From: Triatoma infestans
Taxonomy: Eukaryota; Arthropoda; Insecta; Hemiptera; Reduviidae
Assembly: GCA_011037195.1 (NCBI GenBank)
Contig: JAAEAF010000374.1
Coordinates: 124,001 to 188,000, forward strand
Reading direction: 5' to 3'
Length of the DNA: 64,000 nucleotides
Part shown: positions 34,065 to 46,113 of the stretch, piece by piece
Layout: each line of letters starts with the position of its first letter
Numbering within the stretch: position 1 is the stretch's first letter
The notes under the pieces: model-generated
Database searches by the model: none
The model's input: only the letters and a program-made list of their open reading frames with translations
What the model was told of the DNA's origin: nothing
Position numbers and translations under genes: made by a program

Positions 34065-34937
34065 ATACCTAAACAAATATTAAGTATAACATTTATGACT
34101 TATTTGTTCTACACACGTAAACAAATACGCACACACACATACCTACCTCTTTTGGACAAAAAGAAGAAGTGAAAAATAAGTAATACTTAAAAAACATTTC
34201 TTTTCATAATCTTCCTTTAAACGGCAGAATTTTAAAGTTTAGCTTTCAGATTTTTTATTCAATATTCTTATCTATAGTTCTTAAATTGTATCTGTTCAGT
34301 GAAAACTTGTTATTAAAAAGGCACTTTCTTTGAAAAAAAAGAAGAGAAGGTAGTCAATATAAGTATATATATATATTTTGTTGATGTTCACCATTATAAC
34401 AGCCATATGATTAAGTTTGAGTGTAAGCCATAAGTTTTACAACACTGCATACTTCGTTTTATATAAAGAATTATTTACAAAATAATACGCATTTAAAGAG
34501 GGAAATTAACGATAATTAGCTATAAAGTTTTTTTATATATACATATATGTAAATAAGAAACCCAATCATATGATTTGATCTGATGTGAAAATTATAAACA
34601 TTAATTTATAGCAGAATGAGGTAAAATTAGAGGTGAATAGGTTATTCCTTAGATCGGGCTTAGTGAATTACCCGTCTAGGAGGGGATAATAGAGGTATAT
34701 TGCATGGAGAAAATAACTTATTAACCCGTGGTACATTATAAACAATATTCGTGATTTTTCATAGCTTTCACTGGGATTAACCCCAAAAAACAAGACCTAC
34801 TCTCTGTTTGTTTTTATCATAAAAAGAAGACTTATAGTGGAAAAATTGAAACGGATGCGGTGAGGTTGTGATACCAGCTAGTGAACTCGCTTTTTATCGT
34901 TTACTAGTTTTTTAAAACAATAAACTTTATGCAATGT
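34065..34937. other. AT-rich sequence, no feature recognised
   Basis: Contains a short (TA)n near 34363-34376; no gene or element supported. Confidence 0.45.
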
Positions 34938-35035
34938 ATACGAGAACACTGTCCGGAGGCCGGCAATGCACTGAGAAAGCTCCAGGCGCCAGTGACCGTA
35001 AATGTTGACGCGCCTTAAATTAAAAAAAAAAAAAA
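34938..35035 (+). mobile_element. SINE family 1, 5'-truncated copy
   Basis: Only the 3' half: acgagaacactgtccggagg, ccggcaatgcac, tgaccgtaaatgttgacgcg, ccttaaattaaaaa with a poly-A tail. The tRNA-like head is missing. Confidence 0.82.
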
Positions 35036-35099
35036 TACATTCCGAGTATTTAGACCTTATCATATTCATATAAATTAAAAACCAATTTAATGCAGTTCC

Positions 35100-35354
35100 G
35101 TCCTCACGCGTTGGTCTATTGGCTAGCGCACTCGCCTTTGTTGCGAGAATTAAGGGTTCGATTGCCGTGAGGGCAAAGTCGGTATTGACCGAGCAACATG
35201 AGCAAAAGTGGGAAGTACCAACCTACAGTTGGTAGCGCACCTAGGTAGCGAATGCAGGAACTAAACGGCGAGGGAACTGATACAATCCCCCAATACAAAT
35301 CGCCTCTAGCAAGGCCCTTAATGGGCTGTTGCGGCTTAGGTTTTTTTTTCTCTT
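35100..35354 (+). mobile_element. tRNA-derived SINE family 3, full copy
   Basis: Begins GTCCTCACGCG. Box A-like TTGGTCTATTGG at 35111-35122 and box B GGGTTCGATTGCC at 35154-35166, then a tRNA-unrelated body ending ggcttaggttttttttt. TSD TTTAATGCAGTTCC (35086-35099) and TTTAATGCGGTTCC (35355-35368). Head and body are unlike families 1 and 2. Confidence 0.88.
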
Positions 35355-35787
35355 TTTAATGCGGTTCCAGAAAAAGATCTATTTAATTCGCGAGCTCAGT
35401 ATTTTTTTACAACTTTCATCCAATTTAACGCATTCGCTGCGCCCGGGTGGTCCATCTCTGAACTCGGTGTGCAAAAGGTTAGCTACTTCTCTCACTTGTC
35501 AAATAAGTAACTATTTTCTGCAATCGTTGAATAATAAATAATTAAACTAAAATTTTATTAACTAAAATCAGTGCTAAAGTTCTACTTTTTCTCACTAGTG
35601 TGTGTAAAATTAACATTATTCAATTCTCTAGCTCGACATCTAGCGGCGATACACGAAAACAAGATAAATACAAATCCTAGATATAGTGCCTTTGAGGTTA
35701 TACCAAACGGAACAGGTTATAGAGAGAGAAAGGGAGTATTTGACTTGAATTAAAATACATACTCAGTGATTTGCACCTTATCATATT

Positions 35788-36800
35788 TTTACTTTTTCTT
35801 AGTCCTCTTAGTAAGAGGAAGTATTGTAATCGTGTCAAATTTTCGATATCGAAGTTTACAACGGAAATATCCGTTTTAAGGTCCCCTGAGTCAAAAAAAG
35901 TTGTTTTTAGAAAATGATCTGTGTGTATGTGTGTGTGTGAACAGCATAGCTCAAAAATGAAAAATCGTAAAAAGTTCAAACTTGATATTCCGTTTAGGTA
36001 TCACCATGGCAACCGACAGTAAGTTATATGTAAAAATTCCTCAATCGGAAGTACCACTTTACTGAATGTTTTTTTTATTTTTTTCCGATTTTCTCAAAAG
36101 ATAGCTCCAACGATTTTCTTGAAACTTGGTATGTGAGCTACACATATAAAGATCTACCACTTTTATTTGAAACATTTCTCCAGAAAAATTCATTTAAGGG
36201 CACTTTTGTGGGAGAGTTGGGGTTAGATTTTCCTCTAAAATGCTATTTCAGTTTATTATAAAATTCTATGCATCTAAATAATATTAATACTAGAATTAAA
36301 TATGTTGTCAAAATTCCGAGTTTGAAGAAAATTGGATGACCGGAAGTGCGTGTTTACTGATAAGTACTTTTCAGTTTTCTACTATTTTCTCAAAAAAGGC
36401 TACAACGATTTCCTTTAAACTACATATTATGTAAACTACACATATAAAGAGCTACAACTTTATTTATAACATTTCTTCGGGCAAAAGATTTAAGGAGTCT
36501 TTTGGCGGAAGGATAGGGTTATGTTTTCCTACAAAGTGCTTAAATGATTATACAATTCTACCATCAAAACAAAATTGATTAGAAATAAATAGATGGCCGA
36601 AATTCCGTGTTTGAAAAAAATTAGTAAACCGGAAGAGTGTTTTTAATGAACAGTATTTTTAGTTTTTACGATTTCCTCCATAGAAACACTGACGAATTTC
36701 ATTAAATTTGATATACTAACTATAATAAAATTTGTCAGTTACAATTTTGTGAACTGAAGTAAGAGAAAGTTGTGTGAGTGTTTCATACCAGATTTTTTTT
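35788..36800 (-). repeat. HINE-like element, near full-length copy
   Basis: 3' end with the hairpin-containing cctcttagtaagaggaagta at 35803-35822, attgtaatcgtgtcaaattt, a TG-rich run (35919-35940), units starting with caatcggaagtaccacttt, accggaagtgcg and accggaagagtg about 300 bp apart, and the 5' end gtgtgagtgtttcataccag (36772-36791). A good reference copy for the family. Confidence 0.87.
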
Positions 36801-37657
36801 ATTTTTTTTATTCATATAAAGTAAAAGAACCATTAATACGAAAGCTGAAAAAATTTAATATTTAACTCTAGAGAAAAGTTCTTTATAACTCTCATTCAGT
36901 TGCCAAAACATTCATTCATTTTTTTTCAGAGACATTCCTTTGTAATTCCGTGGAAATTTCGTTTTTTGAACATTTGTCAATAAAGGCAATAACAGAAAGT
37001 AATAAAATAAAATTATTATATCCTAAAATATGCTTATCAAACAAAAGAAGATTCATTGATCCAAGAATTATCTGTTGTATTGAATAAAAATTATTTTCCA
37101 TTCTATTAAAAAAAAAAAAAAATAAATAAAAATACGATCGATTTGAAAATAGTTGTTTGGAAAAACCACAAAAATATATAATAAATTAATTCATGTATAA
37201 AATTGAGTTCTTCTTGGCGCTTCATTTGTTAACTTTTACAGCTGATTTAATATTTATTATGATGGCACTGGTAAAATTTAAAAACAAATTATTGTGTTAT
37301 ATCATCACGTCCTCGACTATAACTTTATTATTAAATTATTATATAATATAAATGACTTTGTATAGATATATATTGTACTTTTATATATAGCTTTAATATC
37401 TTACAAAATAGGTTTGTTTGTTATTGAGCTATAAATATTTTAATTTTGTTATAATATATGCTTTATCCTAATTGATACATCAATTTCATTAAAGCTCTCT
37501 ATATTTTATAATCTTTCAAAATAGGTTTTAACATTATTTCAAGTTGGCTATTGCTAGAGGATTTACGATTGTACAAAATAACTAACAAACAAATTGAGTT
37601 TTCAATCGAAATAAATATATGTATTGAGACAGTTCTGAACATTTTTTAAAATTAGGC
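36801..37657. other. AT-rich sequence, no feature recognised
   Basis: No gene or repeat could be supported. Confidence 0.5.
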
Positions 37658-37666
37658 TGAATTATT

Positions 37667-37899
37667 TTTTTTAATTTAAGGCGCGTCAACATCTATGGTA
37701 ATTGACGCCCGGAGGAGTTCTCAGTGCGCTACCGGCCTCCGGACAGTGTTCTTTCGTTACGTTAATAATGTCCATCACCGGACAGCGAGCTGTAGAGGCT
37801 CGTAGGAAGAAAACATCTAAGGGCAGCACAGCTGGACTCGAACCCGGGTCCTCCGCGTGGAAGTCCAGCATGCTAACCACTTAGCTAATTCCTTCCCTT
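37667..37899 (-). mobile_element. SINE family 1, full copy
   Basis: The reverse strand reads GGGAAGGAATTAGCTAAGTG with box A TAGCTAAGTGG (37877-37887) and box B GGTTCGAGTCC (37834-37844), then the body and an A-rich end ccttaaattaaaaaa. TSD TGAATTATT at 37658-37666 and 37900-37908. The best tRNA-like head of the family here. Confidence 0.92.
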
Positions 37900-37989
37900 T
37901 GAATTATTATTATTATTATTAATATTATTTCCTTTTGCAAATAGAATCAGCGGTGGAGGGGGGAATTCCAACCCACTAAATACATTTCA

Positions 37990-38640
37990 GATTGTTATAA
38001 ATTGAGGAACTTCCTCACCAGCCTCGTTGTGTCCAATATCACAGACTTCTGCGTCCTCTCCTACAACCAGGTTTCCAGCTCGAGCTCATGCAGATTCTCA
38101 ACTGTCTCAACAGGCACTAGGCCATTAGCCGATATGACGATCGGAATTACCCAGTTAATACATCTCTTTAATTTCAACCGCTAAATTCTGGTACTTCCGC
38201 TTCTTCTTGGCTCAAATTTTGCGTGTATTATCGTCCAAGGGAATCCCTACATCTATTATTTCGGCTGTTTTTTTTTTTTCGGGTATTTAAAATGAGTATG
38301 TCCGGCCAATTGTGTATGACCGACCTATCGGTGATCATGCACTGATCCCAATACACCTTAACCCCGTCTTTTTCCACTATGGCCTTCGGTGGATACCTGT
38401 GATATGGGAGCTCCTCTCCCTCTAGTACAATCCCGAGTTTGACTACCAGTGCCTGATGGAGCATGCGCGCTACATTATTGTGCCTTGAGAGTTACTTAGT
38501 GCCCCCCGCTAAATTCGAGCACCCAGCGATGATGTGCTGAATGGACTCTATTGCTGCGTTGCACAGCCTGCATCGGTCAGAGATTTCTCGCTCCCCGATT
38601 ATGTGCCTCCGATATGATCTTGTCGCAATCACTTCGTCTT
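37990..38640 (-). pseudogene. LINE C-terminal domain: zinc finger plus PD-(D/E)XK-like region
   Basis: On the reverse strand: EREISDRCRLCNAAIESIQ followed by HIIAGCS, a CX2CX8HX4C finger (about 38590-38515). Next are NVARMLHQALVVKLGIVL, ELPYHRYPPKAIVEKDGVKV, YWDQCMITDRSVIHNWPDIL, then in a shifted frame AEIIDVGIPLDD and near the end VIPIVISANGLVPVE. The PD...D spacing with a nearby Lys resembles the restriction-like endonuclease region of R2-type LINEs and related domains common in insect genomes. A T-rich run near 38270 and several stops break the frame. The R2-type call is from recall and tentative; membership of a retroelement is firmer. Confidence 0.65.
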
Positions 38641-38714
38641 ATTATTATTATTGTTTTATTACTATACTAGTTCTAGAAACTATTACTATCTACTACTGAG
38701 CCCGCACTTTTGAG

Positions 38715-39140
38715 GCATGGCAGTCCCGACAAGGATCGGGAAACAAGAGGAAGCTGGACTGCGTGGCTCATCAAACATGTGAGCTGTGAGGCCGTGGGTA
38801 GAGGAACGGCAGTTTGGCAATTTCTCAGCGGGTACTTGAGGTCGTATTTTCATTGCATGGTGATAAATGTCTTCGCCGCAATGTTTTTATACTGTCCAGG
38901 GACCAATTTATGATGGTGCTCACACTTTTTTTGTGTGCATGAAAGGTGGGCTCTAACGAACTAGGAATAGGGGGTGTTCTTTCTGGATATCATCGTTGAG
39001 AAGAAATGGTTGAGAAGCAGGGAAGACATCTGGAATCACTTAGCATATTATGCCCACGATGTAATCCGGGCAAAGAAACGTGACTTGGAAGAGATTTCAA
39101 CGAACAAGGAGAGAGCCCTTTCTAACATCTATAATATATT
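38715..39140 (+). pseudogene. R1-like LINE, C-terminal remnant
   Basis: Frames give GSWTAWLIKHVS, AVWQFLSGYLRSYFHCM and further on IVEKKWLRSREDIWNHLAYY, AHDVIRAKKRDLEE. The pattern (Trp-rich segment, ...LTGHG-like LSGYLRSY, then a REDWN...RAKK helix) is that of the C-terminus of R1-clade polyproteins. The expected zinc-finger Cys residues are disrupted. Multiple frameshifts. Confidence 0.6.
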
Positions 39141-39189
39141 ATAAATTACAAGAGAATCATTGAATAGAGTCCAAAATTTGATGAACATT

Positions 39190-39300
39190 GGTTAACCGGA
39201 AGCACCACTTTACCGAATGATTTTTTATTTTTTAATCTATTACGATTTTCTTTCGAAATTCTATCCAGCGATTTTCATTAAAATTGGTGTACCAACAAAA
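39190..39300 (-). repeat. HINE-like fragment
   Basis: accggaagcaccactttacc, gattttctttcgaaattcta and gcgattttcattaaaattgg follow the internal unit in reverse. Ends absent. Confidence 0.55.
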
Positions 39301-39329
39301 TATGAAATGTTTCAACATTTAACTAACAT

Positions 39330-39454
39330 TTGTCCATCACTGGACAGTGATTAGGCTCTTAGGAAGAAAAAAAATCCAAGGGGTAGCATTTTGAAATCGA
39401 ATCCGGGACTTCCGCGTGAGAGTGCAACGTGCTATCATTGAGGTAAAATCCCTT
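39330..39454 (-). mobile_element. SINE family 1, 3'-truncated copy
   Basis: The reverse strand starts GAAGGGATTTTACCTCAATG, with box B-like GGATTCGATTT, and stops after ctgtccagtgatggacaaa. Both promoter boxes are degraded. Confidence 0.75.
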
Positions 39455-40561
39455 CAATTTCACATTTTATTTTTTTTTTATAATTTTGATCGACTTAATT
39501 TTTTTTTTGTTGACAACAAGGTTACGTATGATATGTAGGATATGATAAACAATGGCTGATGAAGGGTTCACTAGTTTGTCAAAATGAATAATTCTTTATC
39601 AAATGAGTTATAAAAAAAAAAAAGTAAAAAAAAATTAAAAGAAAGCGATTTTAGAATTCAGTCAGAAACAATAGTTAGGGAAATTCTGATTCCATCTATT
39701 CTGTTAATGACCCTTACGACCCGGACAGAGCATCAAAAACGTTCCCGTCCAACTTCCTAGATAAAGTCTATGATTATTGCCTATCTTGTGGCCACCTACA
39801 AAAAAACAAAAAAAAATCTTAATGAGAGAGAGAGAGACAGCAGACACATCACATCAGTCATGACCTTCCCAAAGTTGTTTCTTCGTTTGAACTTTTTAGT
39901 AACCTCTTCAGCCTTTTTATTCCTCTCCCAATCATATTGTTTAGTTTTGCCGACAGACATGCACAGTTTCTTTAACATAGTCTTGTGACCTTATTATCTA
40001 GTAACTTTGAACTTGAAACACAATTTTCCTTTTTCTATAAAAATTAAAGACATCGCGATATATAATTAACAGCTTTCTATGGAATTCACAAAAAATTAAT
40101 TTTTGTTTTAATGAGTATAGCATTGACTACTTTCGTCTTTAGCCATATTTCTTGTCCTCATTAATTTGCAGAAAAGTCTACAATGTATGAATTTATGAAG
40201 TCTGAGCATTCTTTAAGGTAGGCAATTTTGTTTTGATGGTTAATTTATTTGAATTTTCAACTGTCAACCCTTAATTTACCCACTTATACCCTCTACTCAT
40301 CGTTGGGTTTCTTTAATTTAATTAATATATTATTACATTAATATAATATTATTATAATTTAGTGTGAAGCATACACACGACTTTCTCTCATAGCAATTTA
40401 CATAGTTTTATGATTTATTATTTATTTATAAGTAAAAAAATTTCACATATAATGAAAATATATAACCTGAAACGATTTTGAACCGGAATTCTGATCAAAT
40501 ATTGATATTATATAAGATAAAAAGAATCGTATAATATAATAAAATGAGACTAAGAAAGCCT
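39455..40561. other. AT-rich sequence, no feature recognised
   Basis: A (GA)n run near 39823-39838; otherwise nothing recognised. Confidence 0.45.
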
Positions 40562-40695
40562 AACGTCAAACCAATCGTAACATATCAAGTTTAAAGAAAA
40601 TCGTTGGAGCCATTTTGAGAAAATCGCAAAAAAAAAAAACCGGAAATCTATTCAGTAAAGTGGTTAACATCCGGTCGAACGATTTTGACCAAAGC
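40562..40695 (+). repeat. HINE-like fragment
   Basis: atcaagtttaaagaaaatcg, ttggagccattttgagaaaa and attcagtaaagtgg are internal-unit sequence; it stops before a 3' end. Confidence 0.7.
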
Positions 40696-40742
40696 TGACG
40701 GCGATTTTTTTGTTTTTAAGTTATGATGACCAAAGAAATATA

Positions 40743-41190
40743 AGTAAAGTAATGCTCATTTTTTTCCTGGCTGGCTTAACGTCCATCTACCAAATTAAGT
40801 ATGATGGACGGGGGCGGATATATATATATATATATATATATAAAACTTACCATTAACCTTTTTTAAATTATTAATACGCGGGAGGGAAGGAAATAGTTAA
40901 GTGGTTAGCGTACTGGATTCCCACGCGGAGAATCCACGTTCGGAGTCCAGCTGTGCTACCCTTAGATTTTTTTCTTACTAGGAGCATCTACAGCTCACTG
41001 TCCCGGTGATGGGCTAGTGTTGTCTGTAACGAGAGAATACTGTCCGGAGGTCGGCTACGGTTCCGGGCGACAATGACCATAGTTTGATGAAGCGCCTTAA
41101 ATTAAAAACAAGAAAAATATGCGGGACTCAAACTGGGGATCTACCAGTTACAAATCCATGCTCATAACCGCTACACCAAACCCGCCTGTC
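40743..41190 (-). mobile_element. SINE family 2 copy split by a SINE family 1 insertion
   Basis: The 3' part is at 40743-40883 (ggctggcttaacgtccatct, with a (TA)n run at 40819-40842). The tRNA-like head is at 41117-41190, reading on the reverse strand TTTGGTGTAGCGGTTATGAG and box B-like AGTTTGAGTCC. The order matches the uninterrupted copy at 58171-58365. Confidence 0.87.
40884..41116 (+). mobile_element. SINE family 1 copy nested in SINE family 2
   Basis: Starts gggaaggaaatagttaagtg with box A TAGTTAAGTGG and a box B-like CGTTCGGAGTCC, and ends gcgccttaaattaaaaacaa. TSD ATACGCGGGA (40874-40883) and ATATGCGGGA (41117-41126) lies within the host SINE. Confidence 0.9.
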
Positions 41191-41599
41191 AAGAGTCACG
41201 CTGATAACAAACACATTCACACACATAAAGACAGACTAATTTCTAAAAACCACAACAAACTTCTTCTTTTATTAAAATATTTCCCTAAACAGGGTTCCTT
41301 GCAAACAAGAGGCCGAAATATGTTTGGTGTGATGTTTGTAATAGTGGTAGTGTGTAGCACGAGCGGTTTAGTAAAAGGGCTTGTATGTATATATGTTTAT
41401 GAGAGAAGTATTAGAAAATAATCAAGAAAGCACCACTGTTTTTAAAATAAATATATTATTCTCTAAACAAATTTAAGTACATTACAATATCACATACCTT
41501 AATAAATGATCTAGAATAAAGGCCTTATTAATGTATTGTGAAACAGCCACTGATTTTTAGAGATTGATTACTGAAGCAAGCAACATACAACACTACATC

Positions 41600-42250
41600 A
41601 CCAATAACATTTCAAGGCCATACATTTCTATTCTGTGGATTGTCCATGATCTCTGTTACCTACATATTGCCAACTTTTCTGGGGTCTTCCTCTTTTTTCG
41701 CCTTTCAATAAGTTGCCAGTTTAGGGCCTTTTTTTTTTTGGAAGGCGCGCATTGTTCATAAGAAGTTTCCTCTCATTAATCCTATCTATAATAGTTGTGT
41801 TTCAAGCCGGCGATTTCGGTTTTGATCACATTTGCGATTCTGTCAAGGACTCACTGCCTCCAACAACTCACCACTAAAATCCCATTTCCATAGCATTAAG
41901 GACATTTCGCAGTCTTGCTGTTAATATCCAGGCGTCGGATCCATATAACAAACTTTCCCACTTTGAATTGGAAGATTTTTTTTATCCAGCGCTGTTCAAA
42001 ATTACGGAACGAGCAGCTAGTCTTCTTTATTCAATGCAGACTAAAACGTTCCATAATTACCATGCTGTCGTTGACAACCAAATTATGGACTTGTGGCCTA
42101 GCCTACAATAATATATTGGCATTTATTCCAATTAGTTCTAGGTCACAATTCATCGGACATTCCAACTCTAAGTCAACTTCTTCATCTTGCCGGAAAATGA
42201 CCAAGTTTCCGCGTAGCTCAAAGAATACATTATGGCTACACAGTAAAACA
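41600..42250 (-). pseudogene. heavily decayed LINE C-terminal region
   Basis: On the reverse strand scattered pieces read LLYGSDAWILTARLRNVLNA, AMEMGF, IIDRINERKLLM and EEDPRKVGNM, interrupted by many stops. YGS(D/E)AW followed by a helix and a RPRK-like basic segment is the C-terminal pattern of RTE/jockey-type LINEs. It is older than the other LINE copies here. Confidence 0.55.
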
Positions 42251-42260
42251 TCAACAATTT

Positions 42261-44340
42261 CTTTTATTTGAAAAAATATTTTTGGAAAAAATTAGATTTT
42301 TAAATGGTTTTCTTTGAGCGGTGAGACATTGGGGCCTTGCTTCGCAACAACACACGACTAAAAACACGATTCTACCCTAGTGAGAGTTAAGAGAACTAAA
42401 ATTTAATAAAAAGTCCGATTTTTTTTATGAAAATTGATTAGTTAGAAGTGTGAGAATTATGTTAACAGAAAGTTTGTGTGTATATGTGTGTGTGTGTGTG
42501 TGTTTAACACTGGAAAAAATCATATTACTCATATTTTACGATCCATCCATCGAATTACCATTTCCAAGCCCGGTGTTTTTATAAATAAAATAGAAAATAT
42601 AGAAATGTATAGGTAACGTTTGAAGTGAGTGTATGGGAAACAACAAATAATAGAAAGAAGTGGTAGGAGTCAACCTGTATGGAAAACTTATTGAAAGAGA
42701 TGATCCCTCTACAAGTAAGTAAAGTGGTGGAAGGTAAAGGATACTGTAAACTATCTTCTAATATACAAGAGAACCCGCTACACAAGGAATGGAAAGTGTT
42801 ATAGGGAAGTTGTAGTGGGGAACTTCACAGACTGACTTAACAGGTAGTTGTTCAACATCTCATAGACCAGTGTACTTCGTGAACCATCTGTATCGCTCGC
42901 TGCGGCTACGCGCTAAATTTTTGAAATTCGCTTTTTTTTTTGAAAAGTTTAACGGCTTGGATTTTACTTTGCAGATTATCTGTTTTATTTATTTTCCACT
43001 ATATTAAAGTAAGTAAAAAAAATTTTTATTTTTACTTTTTTTAATAATTGCATATTAATTAATTTTTAACCAAATAAATGTAGTTTGTCGTACTAATATT
43101 ATTTTAAAAAAATATTTTTAATAATCTTAAGAGAGAGACACACTAAATTAATTCTAAGCAGATAAAATAATGTTTAAACAAATATTAATTGAATTATACT
43201 TTTAATTTGATTTAATTAAATAATTTTTTAAATCAACAATAAAACATAACATGCTATCTATCATCAAAGCTTTCATTTACCTCAAGTATTTTCGGTTAAT
43301 TTTTTATTAAATTTAATGTGAATAACTTAATTTACATTTTTTTTTTATTGAGTGTTTTTTATAAGAATTACGTATTTCCTTCATTATACACTACAATAGT
43401 GTGTCCTTTCTTAACGTTAGTTGGCCAATTTATAAATACGATATAATAATTGAAGTTCTGTCATAAAATAAATAAATAAATAAATAAATAAAAATCATAA
43501 ATTATTCCAAAACATTTCAATAAATATATTGTCTTTTTGAAACACTTATAATGAACCACAATTTAGAGAAAACTCTCAAATATATAAACACGAACGAAAC
43601 TATTGTTATGGAAATTCGAAAAAAAAAATTAATAAATAAATAAATTTGAAATAATTAAGTTTATTTTTCATACAATTATTTTGTTATTTCAATTATTTTT
43701 TTTTTTTTTTTTTTTTCTTAATTTGAAATAACAAATATTGTACGGGAATATTTATTTATTTATTTTTTGTTCTAGACACGTATATAAATCATACATGTTC
43801 TAGAATAGTCCCAATACAAAAAAAAAAAAATATATCAAATAATTTGTTTGGAAATTAAGTTCTCCAATATTGCACCATTTTGAAATAAATTTTTGTTCTT
43901 AAACAAAACATTTTATAGCCTTGAATATTTGTCGAATTCGTGTTTATTTATTTTATATTTATGTTTATTAATTTAAATCTATTTATTTTATTGAAAAACA
44001 ATTGATTAGACCCCCCCTCCCCATTGATTTAGTTTGCAAAAATTTGTTCCACTTGTACTTACATTTTAAAAATACTATTTCGAATTTCTTCACGAAAAAA
44101 ATTACCATTTGTTCCCTGACAATCAAAGTATTCATACTATACCTATATTCTATGCATGCTTAGATAAATAAATCTTTAACTACCTTTATTGCCCTATAGT
44201 TTATCACTTTGTCATTCTACGCATTTTTATTTTCTTAATAATAGGAGTAATTCACAGTTTTAACTATTTTTTTCCCATTCTTCAAAATATATTAGAAATG
44301 AAAAAAAGAAAGATACGGAAACATAAAAACGTTAGAGCCT
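42261..44340. other. very AT-rich sequence, no gene
   Basis: Includes (TG)n at 42484-42502, (TAAA)n near 43468-43492 and long T/A runs. Nothing coding recognised. Confidence 0.5.
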
Positions 44341-44375
44341 TTTTTACTTTCTCTTACTCCTAGTAGAAGAGGAAA
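44341..44375 (-). repeat. isolated HINE-like 3' terminus
   Basis: actttctcttactcctagta followed by gaagaggaaa matches the hairpin end; the rest of the element is missing. Confidence 0.7.
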
Positions 44376-44529
44376 CATGGCAGAAGCCATGTTCAGTTGA
44401 AGATATTTCAAAAAAAGTGGTTAAATGGTGGATATCTCTCTTGAAGATGTCGTACGAGAGAATTCCAAAAATTAGTTTTATAGCTCTCTCGGACAACTGT
44501 AGCTTTTCATTTAATTGAGCGGATGAAAT

Positions 44530-45225
44530 GAAAACCACCCTTTGCCTTATAGGTGCCGATTATCTTTGGTCTTCGCAGGATCCAAATATCATCCAAATTA
44601 AATATAATGACCTGGTCTATGCATTTAAAAATAATGTATTATCCAAAGACCTAGATAGAATTTTTAATTCATCCTACAAACCCATATTATAGACTAATTG
44701 CTCCCTCCACTTTACATTTCCAATTTTTACCACTTCATGTACATATAAATAAGATTAGAATAATCTCTCAAATTAGACTAGCCTCCATAACTCATACCAG
44801 GATATATATTAATAACTTAAAATATGTTTTTAATAATGGTAACTGCCCTTATTGTTTCTCTACAGAAAAAGATAATTTAATTTATTTGTTGTTAAAAGTG
44901 TAAATTCTTTACATGTCTTAGAAATAAGTATATATCAAAATATATAAACCACAATAACAGTGACACTGATGAATTCATACTCGCCAATCTGTTAAATATC
45001 AATCACCTAAGTCGAACATTTGAATGATTTGTATCTATTTATTGTAAACAGTTTAAAAATTAAGAAATAAGGATTTAATCTTAATTTTGTATTAGTTTAA
45101 TTTTTATTTTATAATTATTGTTATTTATATATGTGTATATTGTATTCTTTCTAAAGTACTAAGATTACAGCAACTCCCTACAATAAGCTAATCGCTTAGA
45201 TGTAGGAATAAATAAATAAATTTGA
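44530..45225 (+). pseudogene. LINE C-terminal remnant with TAAA-type tail
   Basis: Frames give LVYAFKNNVLSKDLDRIFNS, then KIRIISQIRLASITHTRIYI, NNGNCPYCFSTEKDNLIYLL and LKCKFFTCLRNKYISKYI. A CPYC...C arrangement before hydrophobic helices is usual at the end of jockey/CR1-like polyproteins. The copy ends in aataaataaataaat (45209-45223), a LINE-like tail. Stops interrupt it. The clade is not determined. Confidence 0.5.
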
Positions 45226-45480
45226 AACATTTTTCTCCGGGAGAATTAATTTTTTGCGGGGGGGGGATTCTGGCGGAACAGTAAGAGGGGGGAGCTTTCC
45301 TCAAAAGTACCAATGCAGTGCAATGTATAGAGACTTTATGCAATAGGTTTTTTGAGTTTTTTTTTTAAATTTTCTTAGAAAATTACTATAATGATTTCCT
45401 TTTAAACTTAAAATGATAATTTCACAATTATTTGTAACATTTTTGGGGGGAGGGGGGAATAAATTTATTTTTAGGTAGTT
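45226..45480 (-). repeat. degenerate HINE-like internal units
   Basis: gaaacatttttctccgggag and a later acatttttggggggaggggg resemble the family's G-rich region, but similarity is low. Confidence 0.35.
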
Positions 45481-45489
45481 CTACGGTAA

Positions 45490-45945
45490 TTTGTTATGTT
45501 AAATTTCAAGTGCTTATGGGATTCAAATGGGTTGTTAGGAAACCAAAAAACTGATTCCCGGGGCAAAAAAATGGTTGCTCTAATGCAATTTCCGTATATC
45601 AATACATTATCTACATCTGTTGTTAAAAACCATTATAATAAAAAGTTATGCTATCATACATGGGAAGAATGGTATACAAAATCAATCAACCCGAAAAGGT
45701 AAATTTTACAGATCCATACAAACTGGGTATACCCTGAAAACCCTGATTCCACAATTATTCCGAAAATAGAAAAATTTTACACTACAATAAACAGGCTTCT
45801 TAGATTTAATCATAAAAATATTCACCGCATCATCTAGCTTGCATAGGCGTCACAATTGCACCATTCTGCTCTTGTGATCGATCAAGTATCCATTGCCGGC
45901 TCTAACCACATAATAATATTAGCCTGCGAAAAATAAACACACACA
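45490..45945 (+). pseudogene. jockey-like LINE C-terminal remnant
   Basis: The frame 45496-45702 (WEEWYTKSINPKR) continues after a stop with WVYPENPDSTIIPKIEKFYT, TINRLLRFNHKNIHRIISLA and, past another stop, SALVIDQVSIAGSNHIILAC EK. A TINRLRFGH-like motif, then a D...S/G..NHI..AC pattern, is what insect jockey-type LINEs show near the C-terminus. Frames and stops show it is dead. Call made from motif recall. Confidence 0.5.
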
Positions 45946-46113
45946 GGATAGAGAGATCAGCTGTAGAAGGCTGTTAGTACAGACTAATGTCCACTACCAT
46001 TATGTACCCACCAAATTTTTGTCACACAATATAGACAATATATTGTTTGGATTTGTACAGGTACATAAAGACGGAACAATATCACTGTGTAATAGACAAT
46101 AATACACTAATAT

